This document shows, piece by piece, positions 52,667 through 60,735 of a stretch of 64,000 nt of DNA. This stretch comes from Denitrovibrio sp. Its GTDB lineage: Bacteria; Chrysiogenota; Deferribacteres; Deferribacterales; Geovibrionaceae. Both the position numbers and the translations under genes were made by a program. The DNA lies in NCBI GenBank assembly GCA_002869145.1, contig PKTM01000002.1:1-64000 (forward strand), in the 5' to 3' direction. The stretch's first letter is position 1. Each line of letters opens with the position of its first letter. The notes under the pieces were generated by a model. It had not been told where the DNA came from. It saw only the letters and a program-made list of their open reading frames with translations, and did not search any database.

Positions 52667-54193
52667 ATGGTAAGGATATTGCAAATTTTTATGGTTCTGA
52701 TTTTTAGTGTAACTTTCACTTTTACTGCCTCTGCAGAGAGCTCACTTGCAAGAATAATAGGCGGAGAGCTTGTTGCAAACGGGGAGCTTCCATTTCAAGT
52801 AGCAATAGGCAGTGAGAGTCCGGCTGGGTCATATAACGTCTCTTGCGGCGGAACCCTTATAAGCAGCACTTGGATTGTCACTGCTGCGCACTGTATGGAA
52901 GACTATGATACTCCGTCAGAAGTTGCTAGTTTATTTGTTCTCACAGGTACAAATACCGTAAATCCAATTAACCCTTCGACCATGTCAAGTGTTTCACAGG
53001 TGATAATCCATCCTGATTTTCACGATGCAGCTTATTACGACAACGACATCGCTCTTATTAAACTATCATCGCCAGTGGATTCAGCTCCTATAGGTGCAAT
53101 ATCAACTTCTACAACACCATATTATACTACAGGTACTTCTGCTACAGTCTCAGGCTGGGGCGATACTGACAGCACAACTGTAACTTCTTACCCGGATGAG
53201 CTTTATAAAGTGAATGTTCCGGTAACGGATTATTCAGTATGTGACGCTACATATTCCACAGAACTCACAACAAATATGATATGTGCAGGCTATCAGACTG
53301 GCGGCAAAGATGCTTGCCAGGGTGACAGCGGCGGGCCGCTTTTTGTGGATGGTTCTTCTATAGACTCACTCATAGGCATAGTCAGCTATGGTACAGGCTG
53401 CGCTCAGCCTGATTTCTACGGCGTTTATACTAAAGTCGAAAATTATACAGCATGGATAGAGAGTAACACAGGGCTTGACTTTGATTCAGCAGGCAAACTT
53501 GTTATCAATGAAGATTCCGATCCTGCTCTTGTCCCGATGTTGTCAAATATATCTTCTAACAGCTCATACGACATTGACACATCTATTGTAGAAACAGTTG
53601 CTGACAGCTTCAGTGATGATCTGGTTAGCGGCGATACTGTAAATGCCAGCATATATGCTATTGGCGGAACTATTGAAAGCATGAATCTTTCAAACAGCTC
53701 ATCTCAGGTGGGTGCTTTATACACCACTTACGCAAAGCTTCAATTTACAGTAGATACTGGTCAGGATAAGGATGTAGCTATAGTTCTTAAGTATAGCGGG
53801 GTTAAAGCTGACAGGTACAAAGCTTTTATATGCCCTCAGTATGCGCTTGATAATGGGTTGTCGATCACATGTACCGAAAGTGACATTGACACAGTTTATA
53901 ATAGCAGCGGAAACTGTCTGATGATATATCTTGAAAACAATAATTTGTTATACGACGAAAACCAGACGCCTTTTGGTATTGGTGATGACAAGATAGTTGC
54001 TTCAGTTGTTTTGGCAAGGAGCACAGAAGATGTAGCTTCAGATAAAGCTGAACAGGCTTTGGATGATCTAATAAGCAGCGCTAGCGGCGGCGGATGTTCT
54101 GCTGCGGGTTCTGGCTCGGCTTTCAGCTTTGCTCTGATGTTCGCCTTCTGCGGTGCATTTGTTTTGAGAAGAAAGTTTATAAAGTCTAAATAA
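52667..54193 (+). CDS. Secreted trypsin-like serine protease with C-terminal sorting signal
   Basis: A 508-residue protein with a signal peptide (LIFSVTFTFTASA). The S1 protease domain begins at the activation site R29-IIGG and has the complete triad His75 (TAAHC), Asp127 (DNDIAL) and Ser221 (GDSGGP). Asp215 in the S1 pocket predicts cleavage after Lys/Arg. A beta-rich domain of ~200 residues follows. The C-terminus is tripartite: GGGCS, a hydrophobic helix (FSFALMFAFCGAFVL) and a basic tail (RRKFIKSK). That resembles GlyGly-, MYXO- or Synerg-CTERM sorting signals, so the mature protein is probably cleaved and surface-attached or released. The sorting protease is not in the window. Confidence 0.92.
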   Translation: MVRILQIFMVLIFSVTFTFTASAESSLARIIGGELVANGELPFQVAIGSESPAGSYNVSCGGTLISSTWIVTAAHCMEDYDTPSEVASLFVLTGTNTVNPINPSTMSSVSQVIIHPDFHDAAYYDNDIALIKLSSPVDSAPIGAISTSTTPYYTTGTSATVSGWGDTDSTTVTSYPDELYKVNVPVTDYSVCDATYSTELTTNMICAGYQTGGKDACQGDSGGPLFVDGSSIDSLIGIVSYGTGCAQPDFYGVYTKVENYTAWIESNTGLDFDSAGKLVINEDSDPALVPMLSNISSNSSYDIDTSIVETVADSFSDDLVSGDTVNASIYAIGGTIESMNLSNSSSQVGALYTTYAKLQFTVDTGQDKDVAIVLKYSGVKADRYKAFICPQYALDNGLSITCTESDIDTVYNSSGNCLMIYLENNNLLYDENQTPFGIGDDKIVASVVLARSTEDVASDKAEQALDDLISSASGGGCSAAGSGSAFSFALMFAFCGAFVLRRKFIKSK

Positions 54194-54219
54194 ACAGTAT
54201 AATTTTTACCTATAAACCA

Positions 54220-54246
54220 GAGGGGGCTTTATGCCCCCTTTTTTTG
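54220..54246 (+). terminator. Rho-independent terminator
   Basis: GGGGGC/GCCCCC stem (54222-54227 with 54233-54238), loop TTTAT, followed by nine T. It lies 28 bp behind the protease gene. Confidence 0.93.
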
Positions 54247-54285
54247 TCATCATGAGCGAGTAAACGAGCGTAATGATCTCAGACC
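54247..54285. repeat. Possible degenerate REP-like element
   Basis: GTCATCATGAGCGAGTAAAC, then GAGCGTAATGATCTCAG, resembles the 'GTCATTGCGAGCGAAGCGA...' intergenic repeat found in many bacteria. Only this copy is visible. The rest of 54286-54437 shows nothing else. Confidence 0.25.
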
Positions 54286-54437
54286 GCTGATAATCAGAAA
54301 TCTTCATCCACAGTGACTATAGCCATCAGCTTAAAACGGTTTTGAGACTCTTATACCTTAATACAGGCTCAGAGTGATATTAGAACTTTTTACTTGCTGT
54401 TTTTGGAAATATGCTTTTTATAGATATGTATCTAAAT

Positions 54438-54463
54438 GAACTTTTAAGTGAGTAGCTAATCTA
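54438..54463 (+). promoter_or_regulatory. Sigma-E-type (ECF) promoter, probably autoregulatory
   Basis: GAACTT, 16 nt, TCTA matches the ECF sigma-E consensus (GGAACTT-N16-TCTGA). Transcription would start near 54470, just before the GGAGG site of the sigma-factor gene, so the sigma factor probably drives its own operon. Confidence 0.55.
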
Positions 54464-54486
54464 TGTTACATAAAGGCGGAGGAAAC

Positions 54487-55062
54487 GTGAAAGATTCTTC
54501 GATAATCGAAAATGTACTGGGCGGTGACAGTCAGGCCTTTGAGCTTCTGATACTGAAATATCAGTCAAGGCTATTTGCCACAGTGCTTAATGTCGTAAAA
54601 AACAGAGAGCTTGCTGAAGATATTGTTCAGGAAGCATACATGAAAGGCTTTCATAAGCTGCATACTCTGAAGAATCATGTCCAGTTTTACCCTTGGCTGA
54701 AAAGGATTGCGCTTAATCTGGCGCTTAACCATTTCGAAAGGGCAAAAAGGATTATGGATGTTGAGAACGAAGAGGATGAAACTAGCTTTTTTGAAAGGAT
54801 ACCTGACGGAGAAAGTCCAGAAGAGCTTCTTGTAAAAGAGGAGCTGAAAAGATATGTGAGACACTATGTTGATGCACTGCCGGATAAGCTCAGAGTTGTT
54901 ATTGTCCTTAGAGAGATAGAGGACATGAGCTACGAAGAGATATCTGAAATGATGAATATCCCTATAGGGACGGTTCGCAGCAGGCTTTTTAACGCAAGAC
55001 AAATGATAAAAGACAGATTGATAAATCAGGGGTTAGCAGATGGATTGTACAAAATTTCATGA
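54487..55062 (+). CDS. rpoE: ECF RNA polymerase sigma factor, RpoE-like
   Basis: A 191-residue protein. Region 2: FELLILKYQSRLFATVLNVV, then ELAEDIVQEAYMKGFHKL. Region 4: LPDKLRVVIVLREIEDMSYE, then MNIPIGTVRSRLFNARQMI. Both DNA-binding parts are complete. GTG 54487 with GGAGG 4 nt upstream is the likely start; ATG 54463 overlaps the predicted -10 element. It overlaps the anti-sigma gene by 23 bases. Order sigma / anti-sigma / RseB-like / DegP marks an envelope-stress response. Confidence 0.92.
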   Translation: MKDSSIIENVLGGDSQAFELLILKYQSRLFATVLNVVKNRELAEDIVQEAYMKGFHKLHTLKNHVQFYPWLKRIALNLALNHFERAKRIMDVENEEDETSFFERIPDGESPEELLVKEELKRYVRHYVDALPDKLRVVIVLREIEDMSYEEISEMMNIPIGTVRSRLFNARQMIKDRLINQGLADGLYKIS

Positions 55063-55477
55063 GATGATCTCTTTATATGTAGATGAAGAGACAAGCAGTA
55101 TTCAAAGGCAGGCGCTGGAGAAACATATGGAGACTTGTAAAGAATGCAAGAATGCCATGTCCAACCAGATCAAGCTTAAAGAGATGATAAGAGAGTCCTA
55201 CTCAAAAACAGTAGATATAAATCTTTCAGCAAGCATCATGAATAAAATCCAGCAACCAAAAGCTGTGAAAACAAACTCCAGAATGAAAAAGATATCAATG
55301 TTTGTGGCCGCAGCTGCGGCTGTATGCGTTATAACCATTGCAGCGCTTATGAGTCTACATGTAGACAATAACACCGTGGCCGGAAACGAAAAGCTCGAAG
55401 AGTACGTAATAGAACATGTTGGTTCAGCGGGCAATGAATTTAACGGTCAGGTAGAATCAGTTAATATAGAAAAATGA
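55040..55477 (+). CDS. Zinc-finger anti-sigma factor
   Basis: A 145-residue protein. The N-terminal ZAS domain carries HMETCKEC (the H-x3-C-x2-C zinc motif). One membrane helix (MFVAAAAAVCVITIAALMSL) and a short periplasmic tail follow. It should hold the sigma factor at the inner membrane until the periplasmic part is cleaved or released. It is shorter than E. coli RseA in the periplasm and uses the zinc-type fold instead. It overlaps the sigma and RseB-like genes. Confidence 0.87.
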   Translation: MDCTKFHEMISLYVDEETSSIQRQALEKHMETCKECKNAMSNQIKLKEMIRESYSKTVDINLSASIMNKIQQPKAVKTNSRMKKISMFVAAAAAVCVITIAALMSLHVDNNTVAGNEKLEEYVIEHVGSAGNEFNGQVESVNIEK

Positions 55478-56193
55478 AAAAAATAATCCTGCTTTTCTGT
55501 CTGTTGACTGCTGTTACTGCCAGTTATGCATCAGAGCAGGTTTACTTCAAAATTGCTGTAAACGAGAATGACTATTCAACATTTCTCACAGACAGAATAA
55601 GCACAAAACAAAAAATACTACAGTATCTCGCGACTAAGATGCGCCAGCCGTTTTTTAAACCGGAACAGCTCAACCGCAAATATTACAAAGTGGTTGAGAG
55701 CAGAGGCATCAAATATTTCGATGTTAATGTTGTTCAGTATGATGTGAGACCTATTCATAACGACAGGTTTCGTCATCTGCTTATGGTGGATCAGCGAAAT
55801 GGTGTTGTTATAAGAAAAGAGATATATGATACCCAGGGAAAACTGGTCTTCGCCTTTACTAGTTTGGAAAAGCATTCACAAGAACCTCTGCCAAGAGCTC
55901 AGAAGATATCTAAGAAGCCAGCGGAAGAAGTTTTTAAAGGGTATTTTCTTGTTCACGACAAAACACTTAAAGACGGCACAAGACACATGAGCTTTACCGA
56001 TGGATTAAATAAGTTTTCTGTATTCAGGAAAAAATATGACATTGAACTAAATACAATGGAAAGAATCTTATATGGAAATTATGTGTTTAGAAAAAGCGTA
56101 GGAAAGGAGCTTTTTACAGTAGTAGGCACTCTCCCTTTTACAGAAATGGAGAGACTCGTAGAAAACATATCGAATTTGGAGGAAAATAAATGA
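55474..56193 (+). CDS. RseB/MucB-like periplasmic regulator
   Basis: A 239-residue protein with a signal peptide (ILLFCLLTAVTASYA). The middle has an RseB-type beta pattern (RFRHLLMVDQRNGVVIRKEI, then DTQGKLVFAFTSLE). The C-terminal domain (~150-239) resembles the small RseB domain. Similarity is modest by eye; position between anti-sigma and DegP genes makes the assignment. RseB proteins bind anti-sigma factors and sense lipoproteins or LPS. It overlaps both neighbours by 4 bases. Confidence 0.75.
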   Translation: MKKIILLFCLLTAVTASYASEQVYFKIAVNENDYSTFLTDRISTKQKILQYLATKMRQPFFKPEQLNRKYYKVVESRGIKYFDVNVVQYDVRPIHNDRFRHLLMVDQRNGVVIRKEIYDTQGKLVFAFTSLEKHSQEPLPRAQKISKKPAEEVFKGYFLVHDKTLKDGTRHMSFTDGLNKFSVFRKKYDIELNTMERILYGNYVFRKSVGKELFTVVGTLPFTEMERLVENISNLEENK

Positions 56194-57557
56194 AAAGGCT
56201 TACAGCACTTATAATTGTGATTTTTTGTATTTCACTCACCAGCGCCTTTGCAAGCGGACCTGACGGTTTCTCTGACATCTATAAACAAACTAAAGACGCC
56301 GTAGTAAATATTTCCACTACTAAAGTAGTTAAAAGAAAATTCAGACAGTCTCCTGAGGATCTCTTCAGAAAGTTCTTTGGAGATAATTTCCCCGGTATGC
56401 CTGACAATCACCCGGATGTCGGGGGTAAAGAGAAAGAGTATAAAACAAGTTCACTCGGTTCTGGATTTATTATCGATAGATCCGGACTTATCGTTACAAA
56501 CAACCATGTTGTGGAAGAGGCTGACGAGATTATAGTCAAGCTGAACGATGAACACGAATTTGATGCAACAGTCATAGGGCGTGACCCTCTTACTGATCTT
56601 GCCCTTATAAAAATCGATGCGGAAGGTGTTTACCTGAAAACACTTGAGCTTGGCGATTCTGAAAGAGCAGATATAGGCGACTGGGTTGTAGCCATTGGCA
56701 ACCCGCTTGGGTTGGAATGGACTATTACAGCTGGCATTATCAGTGCAAAAGGACGTGAGCTTGGAAATGGTCCTTACGACAATTTTCTTCAGACAGATGC
56801 ATCTATTAACCCAGGTAACTCCGGTGGACCGCTTATCAATATGGACGGTGAAGTGGTAGCTATTAACACGGCTATTATTCCTTCCGGTCAGGGGCTTGGT
56901 TTTGCCATCCCTGTTAATATGCTGAAAGAACTTCTGCCTAAGCTAAAAACAGGCTCTGTAAAAAGAGGCTGGCTTGGTGTCTCTGTTCAGTCAATTAACG
57001 AAAAACTCGCCAAAGGATTTGGTCTGAAAGATGCAAGAGGTGCTCTTATTGCTGATGTTACCAAAGGTGACCCTGCTGATAAGGCCGGTGTTCAGGCGGG
57101 TGATGTTGTTATTAAGATTAACGGCAAAGAGATAGAAGATTCCAGAGAACTGGTGAATAAGATTGGACGCATGAGCCCTAATGAAGTTGTGACTCTTACA
57201 GTACTTAGAGGCAAAAAGCAGAAAGATATAAAAGTTACACTTGGCGAAAGAAAAGATGGCGTGGCAAAATCTGAACCAAATAAAGATTCGCCTGTCATAG
57301 TAGAGAACCTGACACCTGATGAGCTTTCAGCACTTAGCATTTCCGGCGGTGTGAAGGTTGCAGGGGTTAAAGAAACCACCAATGCATACGAAGCGGGACT
57401 CCGCAGAGGCATGGTTGTTGTTTCTGTGAACCACGAGCAGGTTACAAACGTTAGTGATTTCGAAAAGAAATATGGCGAAGTTAAAAAGGGCGAAGTTGTT
57501 GTTCTTCAGGTATATTCCAGAGGAAACACAAACTTCATAGCCTACGACAAAGATTAA
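56190..57557 (+). CDS. degP: DegP/HtrA (MucD-like) periplasmic serine protease
   Basis: A 455-residue protein with a signal peptide (ALIIVIFCISLTSAFA). The protease domain has triad His106 (TNNHVVEE), Asp136 (DPLTDLALI) and Ser211 (GNSGGP), followed by two PDZ domains (~260-350 and ~375-455; RGWLGVSV, AGVQAGDVVIKING). Its role is degradation and chaperoning of misfolded envelope proteins. It is last in the sigma-E-like operon and followed by a terminator. Confidence 0.95.
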   Translation: MKRLTALIIVIFCISLTSAFASGPDGFSDIYKQTKDAVVNISTTKVVKRKFRQSPEDLFRKFFGDNFPGMPDNHPDVGGKEKEYKTSSLGSGFIIDRSGLIVTNNHVVEEADEIIVKLNDEHEFDATVIGRDPLTDLALIKIDAEGVYLKTLELGDSERADIGDWVVAIGNPLGLEWTITAGIISAKGRELGNGPYDNFLQTDASINPGNSGGPLINMDGEVVAINTAIIPSGQGLGFAIPVNMLKELLPKLKTGSVKRGWLGVSVQSINEKLAKGFGLKDARGALIADVTKGDPADKAGVQAGDVVIKINGKEIEDSRELVNKIGRMSPNEVVTLTVLRGKKQKDIKVTLGERKDGVAKSEPNKDSPVIVENLTPDELSALSISGGVKVAGVKETTNAYEAGLRRGMVVVSVNHEQVTNVSDFEKKYGEVKKGEVVVLQVYSRGNTNFIAYDKD

Positions 57558-57603
57558 TTATGAAATAACGCAAAGACATAAACTTCCTGTAGTAACTGTA
57601 GTT

Positions 57604-57640
57604 GAAAGCCCGCTTAGTTTAAGCGGGCTTTCTAATTTTA
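57604..57640. terminator. Rho-independent terminator between convergent genes
   Basis: A 12-bp perfect stem GAAAGCCCGCTT/AAGCGGGCTTTC with loop AGTTT (57604-57632), followed by TAATTTTA. It mainly serves degP. Confidence 0.88.
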
Positions 57641-57654
57641 AAGGCGGGTTATAA

Positions 57655-58983
57655 TTAGTTGATACCGTATTTTTCCAGACGGTATAAAAAGACATGTCTG
57701 GGCATGCAAAGGTATTTTGCGGCTTTTGATTTATTTCCATCAAATTTATTAAGTGCTTTTACAATAAAACTTTTTTCCAGCTCTTCAAGGTTTAGTTCAT
57801 CATCAGGCAGATTCATATCAAGGCATGCAACCATGTTCCCGGAAAACTCAGACGGCAGGTCTTCCGGCTGAACCTCGCCAGTCCCCCGAAGAATACATAT
57901 CCTGTACACAGTGTTTTCCAGTTCTCTGATGTTGCCTGTCCAGTTGTGGTTTATCAGCTTGTTCATAGCCTCTTTGCTGAAAGTTATTTTTGATCCGTAT
58001 TTCGCTGCAAAAAGCTCCACAAGCTCTTTTATATCGTCTTTGCGCTGAGCCAGAGGCGGCACTTCAACAGGAAACACGTTAAGTCTGTAATAAAGGTCTT
58101 CTCTGAAGTCACCAGTTTCAGACATTTTTTTAAGGTTGCGGTTTGTGGCAGCCACAACCCTGACATTAACTTTAACAGGGACAGAAGCTCCAACAGGCTG
58201 TATTTCTGATTCCTGAAGGAAACGCAGTAACTTAACCTGTATAGAAAGAGGAAGTTCGCCTATTTCGTCCAGAAAGAGCGTCCCCCCCTCAGCTTCCAGT
58301 ATCTTGCCTTTATAGTCTCTGTCGGCTGAAGTAAATGAACCTTTTTTGTGTCCGAAAAGCTCGCTTTCGAAAAGTCCTTCGGGAACTGCCGCACAGTTTA
58401 CTGTTATGAATGGTTTGTCTGCTCTGTTGCTCTGGCTGTGTATCTGTCTTGCTATCAGCTCTTTCCCTGTACCTGACTCACCCAGAATAAGTACTGGAGC
58501 GTCAGTTGGCGCAACAGTGTCCGCCATCTGTATCAGTTTTCTGAAAGCTTCACTTTTGCCAACCAGCTTTGGTGCTATTGACTGTCGCAGGTAATTTTTT
58601 AGTTTTATATTTTCCCGCCTCATATGACAAACCTCAATGGCTTTGTTCACAGAGTTAAGCAGGTCATCATTCTCGAATGGTTTTGTAATGTAGTTGTATG
58701 CTCCGTTTCTTATAGCTGCAACGGCATCGGGTATGTTGCCATGTGCAGTTATTATTATAACTGGAAGATCTGGGTGAGATTTGGATACTTTTTCAAGCAC
58801 CTCGTTGCCGCTCATCCCTGGCATGCGTATGTCAGTAATGAGAACATCAAAGTCTTTGTCTTCAAGCATTTTAAGCCCTTCAAAGCCATTAGGTGCCCAG
58901 CTGTTGTCTATCTCTTCAGACGTTAGAAGCATTTGTATAAGTTTTGCCAGAGAGGTGTTGTCTTCTATCAGTAATACGCTCAT
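57655..58983 (-). CDS. NtrC-family sigma-54-dependent response regulator
   Basis: A 442-residue protein. The receiver domain (VLLIEDNTSLAKLIQMLL; DVLITDIRMPGMSG with phospho-Asp) is followed by an AAA+ domain with Walker A GESGTGKE, GSFTSAD (GAFTGA-loop variant that contacts sigma-54) and Walker B GGTLFLDEIGEL. A Fis-type HTH ends it (NKSKAAKYLCMPRHVFLYRL). Its start overlaps the kinase stop (TGATG), so the two form a pair. Promoters it controls are not evident in the window. Confidence 0.94.
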   Translation of the reverse strand: MSVLLIEDNTSLAKLIQMLLTSEEIDNSWAPNGFEGLKMLEDKDFDVLITDIRMPGMSGNEVLEKVSKSHPDLPVIIITAHGNIPDAVAAIRNGAYNYITKPFENDDLLNSVNKAIEVCHMRRENIKLKNYLRQSIAPKLVGKSEAFRKLIQMADTVAPTDAPVLILGESGTGKELIARQIHSQSNRADKPFITVNCAAVPEGLFESELFGHKKGSFTSADRDYKGKILEAEGGTLFLDEIGELPLSIQVKLLRFLQESEIQPVGASVPVKVNVRVVAATNRNLKKMSETGDFREDLYYRLNVFPVEVPPLAQRKDDIKELVELFAAKYGSKITFSKEAMNKLINHNWTGNIRELENTVYRICILRGTGEVQPEDLPSEFSGNMVACLDMNLPDDELNLEELEKSFIVKALNKFDGNKSKAAKYLCMPRHVFLYRLEKYGIN

Positions 58984-60068
58984 TAGCAGCCTCTTTTTAT
59001 CTGTAGTGTGAAACAGCAGCCCTGCTCAAGGTTTTCCACAGAGAGCTTTCCACCGTGTTCACGAGCTATTTTTGATGCCAGTGCCAGTCCAAGACCTGTA
59101 CCTTCGGCCTTTGTTGTAAAAAAAGGCTCAAAAATTGTCTGTATGTTCTTTTCGCTGACACCATGTCCGTTGTCTGATATATAAAATATAATATCTGTCT
59201 CTGTTATATCCACAGCAAGTTCCACCAGCGCATCAGTTTTATCAGCACAGGCTTCCATCCCGTTTATGGCAATATTTAAAAGTGCCTGTTTTATGGCGTT
59301 TTTATCCCCATCTAGACAGGTGTCTTCCGGCACATTTGTGGTTAGCTTTATCTGCACATGTTTTCTGGAGGCTGCAAGTTTAATAAGCTCAGTCAGCTCC
59401 ATCATAAAATGAGAGAGGTTTATATGGTTTTTTTGATCTGTTCCAAACCTTGCATACTGCAAAAACCGGTCAATGAATTTATCCAGATGCTCTATCTCTG
59501 ATGAGAGTATATCTATCACCTGATCGTTGCTTTTGCCGGATTTAATTATCGATATTCCTGATTTTATGGCAGCGAGAGGGTTTCTTATTTCGTGTGCTAT
59601 ACCTGCTGAAAGCTGACCAAGAACTCTTAGCCTGTCATCGTGTGCAATCTGTCTTTCAAGCTCCAGCATCTCGCTTGAAACCTTCTCCACTTTTAGCTTC
59701 TCTTTTTTAAGCTTACCTGAAAGATAGCCAGCCAAAAGTCCCACTGCATATACCATCGTTACTTCCACCATAGAAGGCAGAACGTGATGGGTGAAATTCA
59801 GATTCAGCAGATGGATATATGCACTCGGGCTGTAAATCATTGTTAGAAGCACAGACATGATAAGGCCGCCTTTGAGTCCAAACTTATAGGCGGCATATAT
59901 GACTATAATATAAAATGCATAGTAGTGCTAGATATGTATTACGGTATGGTGCAGGGGTATACCGTAATGGAAGTAAGTTACTACAAGGGTAGCGAAAACT
60001 ATAACAGATATGCTATAGATGTTTTCCTTTAGTTTAGACTGCTCCTGCGACTTCGTTGATTGTTCCAC
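58983..60068 (-). pseudogene. Membrane sensor histidine kinase gene interrupted by an in-frame TAG
   Basis: From GTG 60068 the frame encodes a first helix (IYSISVIVFATLVVTYFHYG), then TAG at 59930-59928 (codon 47). It resumes in frame with typical kinase membrane sequence (HYYAFYIIVIYAAYKFGLKG). ATG 59858 would yield only the later part. The kinase core is complete: H-box SAGIAHEIRNPLAAIKSGI, N-box ALLNIAINGMEAC, G boxes DNGHGVS and GTGLGLA. Related kinases have a hydrophobic residue at the stop position, so TTG-to-TAG or similar is likely. Restarting at ATG 59858 would lose one or two helices but keep catalysis. It is operonic with the NtrC-type regulator and overlaps the ATPase gene by 35 bases. 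Confidence 0.8.
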
Positions 60069-60723
60069 AGATGTTTCCGTCCTTCATCTCGATAACTCTG
60101 TCAGCGTATTTTGTATACTCCATTGCATGGGTAACCATAACCACTGATAGACCTTCTGAGTTTAGCTCTTTTAACAATTCTATAATACTTTTACCAGTTT
60201 TAATATCAAGACTTCCTGTTGGTTCATCTGCAAAAAGTATTTTAGGGTTTTTTACAAGAGCTCTTGCGATTGAAACTCTCTGCTGTTCTCCACCTGAAAG
60301 CTTGCCGGGCAGTCTGTTTTCTTTCCCTTGAAGCCCAACTCTTTCAATCATCTGCATGGCCTTTGTTTTTGACTGACCTGAAACAGGAATAACCCCGGAA
60401 AGGTACGGTAGAAGAACATTTTCTAAAACAGTTAAGTAAGGGAATAAGTGAAATGACTGAAATATTATAGAAAAGTCATTTTGCCTGATGTTATTAATCT
60501 CTTTAACCGTGGCCTTTCCGAGGTCTTTTCCTTTGTAAACAACGCTGCCCGAATCCGGACGTAAAAGGGTGGACAAAATATTGAGGAGGGTACTCTTGCC
60601 TGAACCAGACCGACCTATAATGCCGGTAAAGTCACCAGGAAGAATATCCATAGTCACACCCTTTAAAACGTTGGTGGTTGTATCTACTGTAAATGATTTT
60701 TTTATGTCGATTGCTGATAACAT
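60034..60723 (-). CDS. ABC transporter ATPase (MacB/LolD-like) of the DUF2318 operon
   Basis: A 229-residue ATPase: Walker A GRSGSGKST, Q-loop IIFQSFHLFPYLTV, signature LSGGEQQRVSIARAL, Walker B ILFADEPTGSLD, H-loop VTHAME. The type pairs with FtsX-like permeases such as the one encoded 12 bp upstream. With a DUF2318 lipoprotein, this set resembles part of the P19/FetMP-associated iron-uptake clusters (Campylobacter Cj1658-Cj1663); that link is an inference, as no P19 or FTR1 gene is visible. Confidence 0.92.
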   Translation of the reverse strand: MLSAIDIKKSFTVDTTTNVLKGVTMDILPGDFTGIIGRSGSGKSTLLNILSTLLRPDSGSVVYKGKDLGKATVKEINNIRQNDFSIIFQSFHLFPYLTVLENVLLPYLSGVIPVSGQSKTKAMQMIERVGLQGKENRLPGKLSGGEQQRVSIARALVKNPKILFADEPTGSLDIKTGKSIIELLKELNSEGLSVVMVTHAMEYTKYADRVIEMKDGNICGTINEVAGAV

Positions 60724-60735
60724 TTTTATTACCTC

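Noticed and set aside
5571-59930. Genetic-code reassignment or pyrrolysine at TAG
   Set aside because: One of the three disruptions is TAA, no pyl genes are visible in the window, and most genes use ordinary stops. Local nonsense changes fit better.
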